64,000 bases of DNA from Alkalicoccobacillus plakortidis (lineage in GTDB: Bacteria; Bacillota; Bacilli; Bacillales; Bacillaceae_D), in assembly GCF_023703085.1 (NCBI RefSeq), contig NZ_JAMQJY010000001.1, positions 1,240,001 to 1,304,000 on the forward strand, read 5' to 3'. Shown here piece after piece: positions 40,071 to 50,031 of this stretch. Under the pieces are notes generated by a model, which made no database searches, was not told the origin of the DNA, and was given only the letters and a program-made list of their open reading frames with translations. The position numbers and the translations under genes were made by a program. How positions within the stretch are numbered: position 1 is the first letter of the stretch; every line of letters starts with the position of its first letter.

Positions 40071-40356
40071 TTATGCTTGTATAGATAGAAGGATGAACAA
40101 AAGAATGCTGATATGTACAAGGATAAGAATCGGCAACCCGATTGAAAATTTCGGATGCTTTGTTTTATGTCTACATACACGCATTCCAATAAATGAACCG
40201 AGACTTCCACCAAATAATGCAATCAATAGTAGCGTTTTTTCAGGTGTTCTTCGCTTTTGCTTAATTGCCAGTTGTTTATCTCGATACATACTCACAAAAC
40301 CAAGCGATCGTCATAATGATTCCATACATAAGGATTAAACCATAGACTTCAAGCAT
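40071..40356 (-). CDS. ysdA: YsdA, DUF1294 membrane protein, one +1 insertion
   Basis: Small membrane protein. The first frame (MLEVYGLILMYGIIMTIA, start 40356 after GGAGG) breaks at CCAAGC (40300-40305); reading CCAGC yields ...TIAGFVSMYRDKQLAIKQKRRTPEKTLLLIALFGGSLGSFIGMRVCRHKTKHPKF.... The KRRTPEKTLL, GGSLGSFIGM and HKTKHPKF strings define DUF1294. Repaired length is 94 residues (B. subtilis YsdA 89). It lies just downstream of rplT, as in B. subtilis. Function unknown. Confidence 0.88.
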
Positions 40357-40379
40357 TTTGTTTCCTCCGATCACCATAC

Positions 40380-40412
40380 AAGAAAAAAAGCGCTGTCCGA
40401 TGACTGCGCTTT
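40380..40412 (-). terminator. Terminator after rplT
   Basis: AAAAGCGCAGTC-atcgg-ACAGCGCTTTTTTTC on the minus strand follows rplT and ends the infC-rpmI-rplT transcript. Confidence 0.75.
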
Positions 40413-40424
40413 TTACTCTAATAC

Positions 40425-40784
40425 TTAGCCTTTAAGGCTTGTTTTTGCTTTTTCTGCTAATGCAGTAAATGCTGCTTCATCATTAACAGCTAAGTCAGCA
40501 AGCATTTTACGGTTAACATTAATCTCAGCAAGCTTAAGTCCATGCATCAAACGGCTGTAAGACAATCCGTTGATACGTGCAGCTGCGTTGATACGTGTAA
40601 TCCAAAGTTTACGGAAATCACGTTTCTTTTGACGACGGTCACGGTAAGCATAAAGTAATGCTTTCATTACCTGTCCTTGTGCTGATTTGAATAACGTATG
40701 CTTAGAACCATAATACCCTTTAGCTAACTTTAATACTTTCTTACGACGACGACGAGCGACATATCCGCCTTTTACTCTTGGCAT
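40425..40784 (-). CDS. rplT: Ribosomal protein L20
   Basis: Assembly protein of the 50S subunit and, in B. subtilis, the autogenous repressor that acts on the infC leader. 119 residues, very basic N-terminus ([35 protein letters not shown]) and the globular half ([29 protein letters not shown]). Identical in length to B. subtilis L20. Confidence 0.98.
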   Translation of the reverse strand: MPRVKGGYVARRRRKKVLKLAKGYYGSKHTLFKSAQGQVMKALLYAYRDRRQKKRDFRKLWITRINAAARINGLSYSRLMHGLKLAEINVNRKMLADLAVNDEAAFTALAEKAKTSLKG

Positions 40785-40819
40785 CGCTAATCCCTCCTTT
40801 ATAATCCGATACAGATCAA

Positions 40820-41020
40820 TTATTTTTTATAAGTTAACATTTGACGAATGCGTTTGAAGTCTCCAGAATGAACCATAGCTGATTTACGCAGCTTACGTTT
40901 TTGCTTTTGAGACTTGTTACGGAACATGTGGCTTGTAAAACCGTGTGAACGTTTTAGTTTGCCGCTTCCTGTACGTTTGAAACGCTTAGCAGCGCCTCGG
41001 TGTGTTTTCATTTTTGGCAT
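40820..41020 (-). CDS. rpmI: Ribosomal protein L35
   Basis: 66-residue basic 50S protein ([33 protein letters not shown]). Between infC and rplT, the conserved order; AAGGAGG precedes the start. Confidence 0.98.
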   Translation of the reverse strand: MPKMKTHRGAAKRFKRTGSGKLKRSHGFTSHMFRNKSQKQKRKLRKSAMVHSGDFKRIRQMLTYKK

Positions 41021-41058
41021 GAATCTAATCCTCCTTTAATGTGGTTCAAGACAGGCTG

Positions 41059-41577
41059 TTATTTCTCCGCATTTGGAGCAAGCACAAGGAACATGCTACG
41101 GCCTTCCATTTTTGGTCTCGCTTCAATTGTAGCAATATCTTCACATTCTTTAGCCAAACGCTCAAGTACTACGCGACCAATCTGTGAATGAGTAATTGCA
41201 CGTCCACGGAACCTAATAGCTGCCTTAACCTTGTCACCCTTCTCAAGAAACTTACGTGCATTACGTAGTTTCGTATTGAAGTCATGATCCTCAATCGTTG
41301 GGCTCAGACGGACTTCTTTAGTATTAATAATCTTTTGGTTTTTGCGTGCTTCTTTGTCTTTCTTCTGTTGCTCATAGCGGTATTTTCCATAATCCATTAT
41401 GCGGCAAACAGGCGGTTTTGCAGTTGGTGCTACGCACACAAGGTCAAGGTTAACACTTTGGGCCATCTCAAGCGCTTCAAATTTCGATTTCACACCAATT
41501 TGATCGCCATTTGCTCCAATAAGACGTACTTCCCGGGCACGAATCCCTTCATTGACCAACATGTCTTTACTAATAAT
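41059..41577 (-). CDS. infC: Translation initiation factor IF-3 (ATT start)
   Basis: IF-3 keeps 30S subunits free and checks the initiator tRNA-start codon match. The start at 41577 is ATT (ATT ATT AGT AAA GAC, giving MISKD), with GGAGGT 5 nt upstream; this rare start is the known self-control device of infC and matches B. subtilis MISKD. The 172 residues contain the N-domain ([20 protein letters not shown]), the [25 protein letters not shown] linker and the C-domain ([23 protein letters not shown]). An in-frame ATG (MLVNEG) lies 12 nt inside. Confidence 0.95.
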   Translation of the reverse strand: MISKDMLVNEGIRAREVRLIGANGDQIGVKSKFEALEMAQSVNLDLVCVAPTAKPPVCRIMDYGKYRYEQQKKDKEARKNQKIINTKEVRLSPTIEDHDFNTKLRNARKFLEKGDKVKAAIRFRGRAITHSQIGRVVLERLAKECEDIATIEARPKMEGRSMFLVLAPNAEK

Positions 41578-41689
41578 GAGCCACCTCCACTGGATTTGAT
41601 CTTGCAGACTAAACAAAGTCAAAATAGGTCATCGTATATTGACGTGTGTACAAGAAAGTAACAGCAGTACGCTTTAACAAAATTCCACA

Positions 41690-41800
41690 CAAAAAAGTGC
41701 GGACGCACTGCGCCCACACTTGATAACTCGTTAATTACAAAAACGAATGATACCTACCAACATCTGTCGATCAGGTGAGAAGCGGGCGCTTCTGCTTTCT
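41690..41800 (-). promoter_or_regulatory. L20 leader (infC operon autoregulatory RNA)
   Basis: The minus strand contains AGAAGCGCCCGCTTCTCACC (about 41795-41776), a hallmark of Bacillus infC leaders, and the terminator hairpin AGTGTGGGCGC-agt-GCGTCCGCACT followed by six T (about 41720-41688). In B. subtilis L20 binding favours this terminator, controlling infC-rpmI-rplT. Confidence 0.8.
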
Positions 41801-41833
41801 TATAGTCTGTTTAATAACACTCTTAGAATATTA

Positions 41834-42244
41834 TCATAGGCAAGTCTTGCTGTCAACAACTTCATTACGCAATGTGAAATCCTCGGTGATACGAATGCTT
41901 TTGTTAACCGATTGAACGATGGGACAGTTCTTAGTGGCAAGCGACAACGCCTTAGCAATAGTCTGTCTTGAAGCATCTGTACCAATAATGGTGAAGTGAA
42001 GCGCAACATCAGTCACCTCATTCACCCCTGCTTCATTTCTGGTTACATCAGCCGTTAGTTCAATATCGCTAAAAGAAATTCGTTTCTTCTGAAGAACTTT
42101 CCTCAATACTCCACCACTACAAACGGCGATTGAAGAGACCAATAATTGATAAGGTCGAAATCCAAACTCTTCGTTTCCAGAAACCTCAAGTGTTCCAAAT
42201 GAAGTTTTGTGTTCGAAACCATTTTCATTCATCTTAAACTGCAT
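41834..42244 (-). CDS. OsmC/Ohr-family peroxide-reducing protein
   Basis: A 136-residue OsmC-fold protein. The two catalytic cysteines are present in IAVCSGGVLRKVL (about residue 42) and KNCPIVQSV (about residue 106), which supports thiol-dependent (hydro)peroxide reduction. The sequence is closer to the YhfA/OsmC group than to Ohr. It lies between thrS and the infC leader, 26 bp after thrS. Regulation not evident. Confidence 0.85.
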   Translation of the reverse strand: MQFKMNENGFEHKTSFGTLEVSGNEEFGFRPYQLLVSSIAVCSGGVLRKVLQKKRISFSDIELTADVTRNEAGVNEVTDVALHFTIIGTDASRQTIAKALSLATKNCPIVQSVNKSIRITEDFTLRNEVVDSKTCL

Positions 42245-42270
42245 CCTGATCTCTCCTCTCGACTGTTTGA

Positions 42271-44186
42271 TTAAAGTTGATGTGAAGCGATCTCTTTAAC
42301 TAGCTGAGCCAAAAAGTCTTCTTTATTCACCACTTGTTGTTCCTGCTCGCCATACTTACGGATATTAACCGTTCCATCGGCAACCTCTTTGTCACCTAGT
42401 ACCAGCATATATGGTGTTTTTTTCATTTGTGCTTCGCGGATCTTATAGCCAATTTTTTCATTTCGCTCATCTAGCTGAACACGTACTCCCGATTCTTCAA
42501 GAAGCGATTTCACACTTTGTGCATAGTCCAAATGAGCTTCAGGAGAAACTGGAATCACTTGAACTTGAACAGGTGCCAACCATGTTGGAAATGCTCCAAG
42601 CAAAGTGTTCAATTAAAATAGCAATAAAGCGGTCAATCGAACCGAATACAGCACGGTGGATAACAATTGGACGATCTTTTTCACCTTGCTCATTTACATA
42701 CGTTAGATCAAATTTCTCTGGCATTTGGAAATCCAATTGAATCGTCGCACACTGATGGCTACGTTTTAGGGCATCCTTGATATGAAAGTCGATCTTCGGT
42801 CCGTAAAATGCACCATCACCCTCATTTAGGATGTAATCAACATTTAGGTCCTTTAATACATTTTCAAGTGATTGCTCTGCTTGTTGCCAAAGCTCGTCCG
42901 CTCCCATTGAATCCTCAGGACGTGTGGAGAGCTCCACAGAATACTCAAATCCAAATGTGCTGTAAATTTGGTCAACTAAACCAAATACTTGTTTGAGCTC
43001 ATCTTCAATTTGATTTGGTGCAACAAAGATATGTGCATCATCCTGTGTAAACGTACGTACGCGCAACATTCCATTTAAAGAACCACTCAACTCATGACGG
43101 TGTACCTGTCCAAATTCAGCCATACGAATAGGCAGATCACGATAAGAATGCTGTGTATTTTTGTAGATCAACATATGACCAGGACAGTTCATCGGTTTTA
43201 ATGCAAAACGTTTATCATCAACATCAGAGAAATACATATTGTCATGATAGTGGTCCCAGTGACCTGACTGCTCCCACAGACGCTGATTCATCATCAACGG
43301 TGTTCTAACTTCTTGATAACCAGCCTTTGTGTATAGATTACGCGAGAAATTCTCAAGCTCTGTACGGATAGTCTGGCCGTTAGGAAGGAAAAACGGCATA
43401 CCAGGAGCTTCCTCAGAAAACATAAACAGCTCAAGTTCTCGTCCAAGCTTACGATGATCACGTTCCTTTGCTTGGCGAAGCAGATCTAGATGCTCATCCA
43501 ATTCAGCTTGTTTGAAAAACGCTGTTCCATAAATCCGCTGAAGCATTTTGTTGTCGCTGTTACCTCTCCAATAAGCACCAGCTAAATTTTGTAGCTTAAA
43601 TGCTTTAATTTTATTTGTAGAGGGTACATGAATTCCACGACATAAATCAAAGAATTCACCTTGTTCATAAATCGTTACCTGTTCACCTTCTGGAATCGCC
43701 TCTAGTAGTTCTTGTTTATACTCATCATCACCAAACTTAACCTTCGCCTCTTCACGACTTGCTTCCAAACGGTGAATTTCAAGATTTTCAGACACGATCT
43801 TTTTCATTTCTTTTTCAATCTTTGGCAGATCCTCTTGAGTAATCGACTCTTCTGAATCAATGTCATAGTAGAACCCGTCCTCGATTACTGGACCGACACC
43901 AAGCTTCACGTTTTTAAATAACCGGCGTACTGCCTGTGCCATTAAGTGAGCTGAACTATGTCTAAGAATTTCAAGTGCTTCATCTGATTCTGGTGTAATG
44001 ATTGCCACTTCACCACTTTCAGGAATAGGTCGTTTTAAATCAATCAGCTGTCCATTGATTTTACCAAGCGATAGCCTTTTTCTTTAGTCCAGGACTAATA
44101 GAAGCTGCTACATCCTCAGTTGTTGAACCTTGAGGAAACTCCTTTTTTGCTCCATCTGGAAAAATCAGTTCTAACATATTCTCCAT
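42271..44186 (-). CDS. thrS: Threonyl-tRNA synthetase, two +1 insertions
   Basis: Charges tRNA-Thr. Three frames join at two signature sites. An N-terminal TGS domain ([20 protein letters not shown]..., start 44186) leads into [20 protein letters not shown] if CCAAGC at 44064-44069 is CCAGC. The long core has [25 protein letters not shown] and [13 protein letters not shown]. The anticodon-binding end follows [17 protein letters not shown] if CCAAGC at 42596-42601 is CCAGC. The repaired protein is 637 residues (B. subtilis 643). The zinc cysteine in NCPGH is present. An essential gene cannot plausibly carry two real frameshifts. Confidence 0.95.
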
Positions 44187-44219
44187 CTTCTAAACACTCC
44201 CTCTTTACTATTTTCGAGC

Positions 44220-44480
44220 ACAAAAAAAACACTCGTCCCTTCCAAATGAAGGGGCGAGTGTGGTTCGCGGTTCCACCCTAATGTCCGTAATACGGCTTAT
44301 CTTACAGATAACGGCTGCGTTCCGGCATCGGATACTTATGTTTTCCCCGATGCAGTTTAAAGGTGGTAAGGTCATAGTTCTGTGTTTTGAGGCTCTCACC
44401 ATTCACCTCATTCTCTGAAAAACCATTCCATATGCCTCGTATCCTCATCTACACTGTTCATATCATGTGAATTATTAATA
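44220..44480 (-). promoter_or_regulatory. T-box leader of thrS
   Basis: T-box AGGGTGGAACCGCG (44280-44267) with an upstream antiterminator region, and terminator ACTCGCCCCTTCATTTGGAA-GGGACGAGT followed by eight T. Responds to uncharged tRNA-Thr. An ACC triplet in the stem I region fits a Thr specifier but I cannot prove which one is used. Confidence 0.9.
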
Positions 44481-44488
44481 TGTAGTAT

Positions 44489-44517
44489 ATTATAGGGAGG
44501 CAATAGGAAAAAATCAA
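44489..44517 (-). promoter_or_regulatory. Promoter of thrS
   Basis: TTGATT (44517-44512), 17 nt, TATAAT (44494-44489). It overlaps the last codons of ytxC and starts the T-box RNA. Confidence 0.7.
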
Positions 44518-45383
44518 GTGGGTTCATGTTTTTTATCTATTTGTTCTTTAAGAGGGTAGATATGAAGACGTTCTTCAAAGATCGACTGAATGGATAAAAC
44601 CACACCGTTTTCTGGCTCATCTGTGAATACATGTACTTCAGCCGGAACCATGCTAACCAATGGACTAATCATCATATCTTGCACATCTACACCTTCTTCA
44701 AAAATCAGCTCTTCCTCCAAATAGAACAAAATTTCTTCCTTAGTTAGCTCCCGGAACTGTGAATCATAGAGAGTAAATACCTCGTCATGAACAACATATA
44801 GATGACTAACCTTAGGTGGCGTTTTTCTTAAATGCTGTCTGTAGTTCTCTAGCATGTTTTGATAATCCTGCTCCAACATGTATTCATCAATTGCCATTTC
44901 CACACAATCAATTAGTAATTCTCCATACTCTCTAAGGCGGAAGGTCAAAAACGGCTCATAATAAAAGGATGTTTCTTGCTCAATATTCGTCGCAAATGCT
45001 CGATAAATAAATTCTTTTCGATTAAAGAATAATTGAATGTCTGGAAGGTCCTGTTTATCACCTTCTAAAATCAATTTTGCAATGGAAAGAATTTGATACT
45101 GTTCCTCTTTGTCGGTAAAATAAAACATCGATTCGATAATCGACAATAACCACTCTTCCTCTTTACTATTAATAACAAATTCCGTTAACAATGATGCTAA
45201 AAGGGGATGAAATGAATCATAAAAACTAACTTTAACATCTTGATAACTGACATATAAAATACCATCTTCGTTTACCTTTATATCCGCTCCAAGGCCATAG
45301 GGCTGATACTTTTCTACATAGTGAGTTAATTCATGATATAGTTTACGGCAATCTACTTTTTCTTCAAAATGGATAGCGATCAA
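44514..45383 (-). CDS. ytxC: YtxC-like sporulation protein
   Basis: A 289-residue cytosolic protein in the position of B. subtilis ytxC, next to thrS. The family (putative sporulation protein YtxC) has no known biochemical function. Visible features are a strongly acidic composition, an N-terminal half with HELTHYVEKYQPYGLGADIKV, and a C-terminal MVPAEVHVF segment. Match is by length and context more than by motif. Confidence 0.75.
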   Translation of the reverse strand: MIAIHFEEKVDCRKLYHELTHYVEKYQPYGLGADIKVNEDGILYVSYQDVKVSFYDSFHPLLASLLTEFVINSKEEEWLLSIIESMFYFTDKEEQYQILSIAKLILEGDKQDLPDIQLFFNRKEFIYRAFATNIEQETSFYYEPFLTFRLREYGELLIDCVEMAIDEYMLEQDYQNMLENYRQHLRKTPPKVSHLYVVHDEVFTLYDSQFRELTKEEILFYLEEELIFEEGVDVQDMMISPLVSMVPAEVHVFTDEPENGVVLSIQSIFEERLHIYPLKEQIDKKHEPT

Positions 45384-45692
45384 CCAATATTCCCCCTTAC
45401 CTAATCAAACTAGTCGATACACAACGTTGTCCGTATGCCTGACATGGGCTCTATTTCATCCTATGTGTAAAAAAGCAGAACATACCGGGTACTCATTGTT
45501 TTTTGTACGACACATTCCTCCAAATGGGACAGTTCGTCGTTTGGTTTCTCGTTATTTATGAGAGAAAGAGGAGGCTGCAGTCCTTCCGCTACCGAGATGG
45601 GGGCAAGTCTCGCCGGTAGAGCGCCTTAAATTCTTACTGGATTATGTAATATATGTCCAGAGCAGCTATCGTACTCTCTTATGTTGATGGAC
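45384..45692. other. Intergenic region with hairpin, ytxC to mqnC
   Basis: No gene was seen. The most ordered part is CTACCGAGA-tgggggcaag-TCTCgCCGGTAG (45589-45618), a GC-rich stem-loop in an AT-rich gap. It has no T-run on either side, so it is not a simple terminator. It does not match the palindromic repeat family described at 19815. Confidence 0.4.
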
Positions 45693-45743
45693 AAAAAAAC
45701 GAACCATCATGATGTATGTTAAACATCATAATGGTTCGTTTTT
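45693..45743 (-). terminator. Conserved-sequence terminator, family copy C
   Basis: AAAAACGAACCATTATGATG pairs with CATCATGATGGTTCGTTTTT on the minus strand. It terminates mqnC 45 bp downstream. Arms share CGAACCAT...ATGGTTCG with the copies at 35603 and 62934. Confidence 0.85.
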
Positions 45744-45788
45744 GATGATACTTAAAACATCTCTGTTAAAGCACCACGTGTTTTTCTA

Positions 45789-46902
45789 TTAGTTTTGCAT
45801 AATAAAGTCTTTTTCAGCTGATTCTTCTCCGTCAAATACGCGAACAATATCATAACCTGTTGTTCTTTGGGCAGGAATTTTTCCTGCTTCTCGAATCAAA
45901 CGAAGGGTTAGATTTGTATTTACTTTATGTGTTGTGTTTGCTGCTGAGACCACATTCTCTTCCATCATTGTTGAACCAAAGTCGTTGCAACCAAAATGAA
46001 GTGATTGCTTGCCTACTTCTGGTCCCATTGTTACCCATGAAGACTGGAAGTTTGGAATGTTATCTAAAAAGATGCGAGAAATCGCTACATTTTTAAGATA
46101 ATCTTCTTTAGTCAACTTCTTCAAACGTCTTAAGCCTGTGTTCTCAGGTTGAAGCAACCAGGAGATAAAAGCTGTAAAACATTCTGTTTCATCCTGTGCA
46201 TCTCGTACTCTTTGCAAGTGAAGGGCACGTTCTTCAAAGGATTCTCCAAACCCGATAACCATTGTAGCTGAGCCAAACATGCCAACTTTTTTGCTAGCAG
46301 TCATTGCCTCCATCCACTGTTCCCATGTTACCTTCAAACGACTAACACGCAGTCTTGTTTCCTCAGTCAGAATCTCTGCACCACCACCAGGCATACTATC
46401 AAGACCAGCCTTATGTAGTTCAGCAAGAACTTCTTCAACTGTTAGGTCAGACACCTCGGCAATTTTCCAAATTTCAGCAGGAGAGAAAGAGTGCATCCAA
46501 ATATCAGGGAAGCGTTCTTTAATTCCTTTTAAGAGATTCGTATAATAATCAAGCTTAAGATTTGGATTCGTACCACCTTGCATTAGAATCTCAGTTCCAC
46601 CCACATCGAGGGTTTCTTGGATTTTCGAGTAAATAACTTCATCATCCAAGACATATCCTTCCTTAGAATTAGGAGGACGATAGAACGCACAAAAACTGCA
46701 ATATGTATCACAGAAGTTTGTGTAGTTCACATTACGACCGATTACAAATGTTGTAACAGGCTCCGGGTGCCATTTTTTCATAATCGTATCTGCGGCTTTC
46801 CCCAAGCTTTTCAAGATCGTCACTTTCATATAATTTTACAGCGTCAGCCATGGAAATTCGTTCTCCACTCACCGCGCGTTCAAGTATTTCATCGACACTC
46901 AT
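45789..46902 (-). CDS. mqnC: Cyclic dehypoxanthinyl futalosine synthase MqnC, one +1 insertion
   Basis: Radical-SAM enzyme that closes dehypoxanthine futalosine into its cyclic form, a step of the futalosine route to menaquinone. The radical-SAM motif is CDTYCSFC (C-x3-C-x2-C) within NVNYTNFCDTYCSFCAFYRPP. The N-terminus (MSVDEILERAVSGERISMADAVKL..., start 46902 after GGGGG) is in another frame; reading CCAAGC at 46802-46807 as CCAGC joins DLEKLGKAADTIMKKWHPE. Repaired length is 370 residues, the family size. No other mqn gene is in the window. It lies between ytxC and dnaI. Confidence 0.9.
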
Positions 46903-46983
46903 TTGATGTAACCCCCATCATCTTACAAGGATATTTTCATCGTATCATAGTTAGATAGAAACATCCAACTGACAAACTTACGC

Positions 46984-47028
46984 GTAAAAGGAGAGATTCC
47001 GTTAGCTTCTCCGGTTCTCTCCTTTTAC
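46984..47028 (-). terminator. Terminator at the end of dnaI
   Basis: GTAAAAGGAGAGA pairs with TCTCTCCTTTTAC; one arm is the last codons of dnaI. Confidence 0.7.
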
Positions 47029-47928
47029 CATAATTAACGATGTATAGTGTTTAATACGTTCCATAATTCGTAAAGCTTTTAACTCCTCTGTTCCACCTTT
47101 ATCAGAGTAAGCTAGATGTCGTTCTAACTCATCGTAGTCGTAATTTGATGTGAACAAAGTTGGTAGCTTTTCAAGCATTCGGTGCTGCAAAATAGCTCCT
47201 AACACATCATCTCTAGTCCAACTAGATGTCGTTTCAGCACCAATATCATCTAAGATTAACACTTGCGCTTTTTTTACTGCATCGAGTTTACTTTGAAACG
47301 AGCCATCTCCAATTGATTGTCTCATCTCTCTAAAGAAATCAGGAGTAAAAATGATAAAGGTTTCAATTCCACGATCCTTTAATTCATTAGCAATCGCACC
47401 CATCAGATACGTTTTACCGACCCCAAACTTCCCGTAAAAGTAAAGACCACTTCCATCTTCACCCGGCTTCGCGTTCATTGCAAATTGCAAGGCTGCCCTG
47501 CTCGCTTCCATCCGTTCTGTTCCCGCATCGAGTTGCTCAAAACTAGCTGTGAGAATCTCTTTTGGAATGTAGAGCGACTGTATTAATCCCTGTTCCTGCT
47601 TCTGTTTTTCATCCTGAACCTTAAGATTACAGGCATGGTATTGTATTTCTATATGATTACGTTCAATAAAAAGCTCAGGCTGATAGCCTTGCATTAGATT
47701 TGGACATTTTTTTAGCCCAGGACAATGATCACAGTGCTCTCTTTCTTTTTTATACTCATAGAGCTTGGTGAGCCCACCGGTGATCATTTCATTTGTTACA
47801 TCAGGGTGCTTATCTAAAAAACTTGTAATATAAGGACTCTCAAGCAAGGATTGCTTAGCTTGATCAAGACGCTTTTGCAATTCCGAATTTCCGTCCCACT
47901 GTGAAAGTGCTGTATTAATTCGTTCCAT
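47002..47928 (-). CDS. dnaI: Primosomal helicase loader DnaI
   Basis: Loads the replicative helicase (DnaC in B. subtilis) at oriC and at restart sites, working with DnaB and DnaD. 308 residues: an N-terminal helicase-binding domain with a zinc-like cluster (HCDHCPGLKKCPNL) and an AAA+ domain with Walker A YGKFGVGKTYL, Walker B VLILDDIGAE and sensor FTSNYDYDEL. Length matches B. subtilis (311). Begins 3 bp after dnaB. Intact. Confidence 0.95.
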   Translation of the reverse strand: MERINTALSQWDGNSELQKRLDQAKQSLLESPYITSFLDKHPDVTNEMITGGLTKLYEYKKEREHCDHCPGLKKCPNLMQGYQPELFIERNHIEIQYHACNLKVQDEKQKQEQGLIQSLYIPKEILTASFEQLDAGTERMEASRAALQFAMNAKPGEDGSGLYFYGKFGVGKTYLMGAIANELKDRGIETFIIFTPDFFREMRQSIGDGSFQSKLDAVKKAQVLILDDIGAETTSSWTRDDVLGAILQHRMLEKLPTLFTSNYDYDELERHLAYSDKGGTEELKALRIMERIKHYTSLIMVKGENRRS

Positions 47929-47931
47929 TTA

Positions 47932-49368
47932 TTATAGACCTCCCTTCTGCTGTTTAGAACGTCTTAACTCCTCTAACATTTCCTCAAAGCTTTGTTTTGA
48001 TTGATTCGATTCAGATTTAGCTTCTGAAGTAGAGGCAGTCTCAGCGGATGCCTGTGATTGTTTTTCATCAAGCAACCATTTTGGAAGCTTATCTCTTTTC
48101 TGATTCCGTTTTCCTTGACTTTTTTGATTGTTATTTGATGGTTGTTTCTGAGCTTCCGTTTTACTTTGTTGTTCTTTTAAGGCAAGTTGCATCGCCTCTC
48201 GCACAAGCTTCACTTTTTTTCTCGACCAGTGACCAGCGATCTTGTTGATTAGCGGTTTAGAAAGCTTCATATCATATTGCCATAATACATAATCGAGAAG
48301 TACGTTCGCAACACCCGGAAGCAACTGATAATCAAGGATTAGCCCTTCAACAATTTTAGCGTCAGCTTGGGCAACCTGTGCACCCTCAGACCTTAGTTCA
48401 AGTAGTCTTAACGGTGAAGTGTTCTCATAAAAAACAATCGTTTTTTCTTCATCTGTTGTCGCTTCTTTTTGAGTCATCGTTCGATGTTTAACCGGGTGAG
48501 TCTTAAGACCAAGGCCAGGTGGTGTTCCGCCATACTCAAGCCTATACCAGTCTTGAGCTTTTTTTCTTAGAATATCTATATCTACCTTTTCATCGTGCAG
48601 CACAGCCTGGGAGACTATTTTGCTCATCTCAAGAGGGTCAATTCGATAAACAAAAGCTAAGCGAATAATCGTTTTTTCGACTTCCTGAGAAATGGCCTGC
48701 TCCGGCACAATGAAACTAGATAGTGATTTTTTCATTAGGTCCAAATCAAAATCCTCAAAATAAAAACCTTGTTTGCTATCTCGAGAAAGAATTGTTTTAT
48801 CCTCAGAATTTGATAGTGCCTCTCCAGTTTCCGAACGTAAATTAGAAACCATTTCAGAATGATGTAGGGACGTATATACTTCATCAAATGAATAGGTTAA
48901 TTCATTGTACTCCGATAATGGGACAGAATCCACAGAAAAACGATTGCGCAATTCTCGATATTGACTTTTGCCCAATCGATTAAATAGATACACGCTAAGC
49001 ACATCATTCTCAAAAAACTGCTTAGGAGTCATCGGTGGTTGGAGCTCATATAAATAAACACTCTCAGAACCGATCTTCTTTTTATAACTTTTCAGTAATC
49101 CAATGCCTTCTAGCTTCTTACGCTCTTCAAAAATCTGCGCTAGTGATAGTTCGGTCATCAGCATTAATTGTCGATGCGTTTGTTCAGAGCTTGTCCATTG
49201 ATCTCTTTCTAGATGTGCCCAAAACGTTGTATAAAGTCCGTTAGCAATAGTTCCGATTAAGGGTTGGTATAGAAGGACCATCACTTTCTGATCCATATCC
49301 GTTAAATAATCAGCCGTTCTTACCGTATATCTGTCAACAGGAAGCAGCTCTTTCCAATGCCAGCTCAA
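47932..49368 (-). CDS. dnaB: Replication initiation/membrane-attachment protein DnaB
   Basis: The Firmicute DnaB, not the E. coli helicase; co-loader of the helicase with DnaD and DnaI. A TTG start at 49368 (SWHWKELLPVDRYTVRTADYL) is chosen because AGGGGGG lies 7 nt upstream; it gives 478 residues, near the 472 of B. subtilis. The N-terminal winged-helix domain (LYQPLIGTIANGLYTTFWAHLE) and the C-terminal DnaB/DnaD-like domain (YQLLPGVANVLLDYVLW) are visible, with a charged tail rich in Q, K and S. Operon with dnaI. Confidence 0.92.
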   Translation of the reverse strand: MSWHWKELLPVDRYTVRTADYLTDMDQKVMVLLYQPLIGTIANGLYTTFWAHLERDQWTSSEQTHRQLMLMTELSLAQIFEERKKLEGIGLLKSYKKKIGSESVYLYELQPPMTPKQFFENDVLSVYLFNRLGKSQYRELRNRFSVDSVPLSEYNELTYSFDEVYTSLHHSEMVSNLRSETGEALSNSEDKTILSRDSKQGFYFEDFDLDLMKKSLSSFIVPEQAISQEVEKTIIRLAFVYRIDPLEMSKIVSQAVLHDEKVDIDILRKKAQDWYRLEYGGTPPGLGLKTHPVKHRTMTQKEATTDEEKTIVFYENTSPLRLLELRSEGAQVAQADAKIVEGLILDYQLLPGVANVLLDYVLWQYDMKLSKPLINKIAGHWSRKKVKLVREAMQLALKEQQSKTEAQKQPSNNNQKSQGKRNQKRDKLPKWLLDEKQSQASAETASTSEAKSESNQSKQSFEEMLEELRRSKQQKGGL

Positions 49369-49456
49369 TATAGTGCCCCCCTTTGCTTGTAAATCTTGCT
49401 CATAGTGTATCATGTCTACTTTATTTCTGCGCCTTTTTTATCTGTAAAAAGAAGGA

Positions 49457-49497
49457 AATAGGAGCTTAATAGCGCATAGCGCTTAAGCTCCTATTTT
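49457..49497 (-). terminator. Hairpin after nrdR
   Basis: AAATAGGAGCTTAA pairs with TTAAGCTCCTATTT around an inner AGCGC-ta-tGCGCT stem, at the nrdR stop. The T-run is short, so termination may be partial. Confidence 0.6.
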
Positions 49498-49951
49498 AGC
49501 CTTTGTTCATGAGGTCTGTTAATTCTTTAATAAAAACATTAATATCCTTAAACTGCCTGTAAACAGAAGCAAACCGAACATATGCGACATCATCAATATC
49601 AGCTAATCGCTCCATTACTAGCTCGCCTACATCTTGACTAAGCATCTCGTTTTTACCTGATCCCCGTAAATCTCGTTCCACATTATTCACTAAGTTCTCT
49701 AATGTTTCGAGAGGGACTGGTCTTTTTTCACAGGCTCTAATAAGTCCTCTTAAGATCTTTTCCCGACTGAACTCTTGGCGCGTTCCGTCTTTTTTCACTA
49801 CAATTAATGGAACCTCTTCCACCGTTTCGAAGGTTGTAAATCTATTTCCACACGATTCACATTCTCTTCTTCTCCGTATGGATCGAGCTTCATCACTTGG
49901 CCTTGAATCCAGTACTCTTGTACCATTAAAATGGCATGTTGGACATCGCAT
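49496..49951 (-). CDS. nrdR: Transcriptional repressor NrdR
   Basis: Represses ribonucleotide reductase genes in response to dATP/ATP. Start at 49951 ([17 protein letters not shown]), GGAG 8 nt upstream; 151 residues (B. subtilis 152). The zinc ribbon has CPTC and [12 protein letters not shown]; the ATP-cone follows ([32 protein letters not shown]). Upstream of dnaB as in B. subtilis, where it can also be co-expressed with dnaBI. Confidence 0.96.
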   Translation of the reverse strand: MRCPTCHFNGTRVLDSRPSDEARSIRRRRECESCGNRFTTFETVEEVPLIVVKKDGTRQEFSREKILRGLIRACEKRPVPLETLENLVNNVERDLRGSGKNEMLSQDVGELVMERLADIDDVAYVRFASVYRQFKDINVFIKELTDLMNKG

Positions 49952-50031
49952 GTAATCATCTCCAACCTTACACAAGTCAAGTCTTCTTACTACCATTCAT
50001 CATATAAAAAAAGACGGGTTCTGACAAGCGA

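Noticed and set aside
39926..40222. 98-codon open frame as its own gene
   Set aside because: Its last part is the N-terminus of the VTT protein; the first part is antisense to ysdA.
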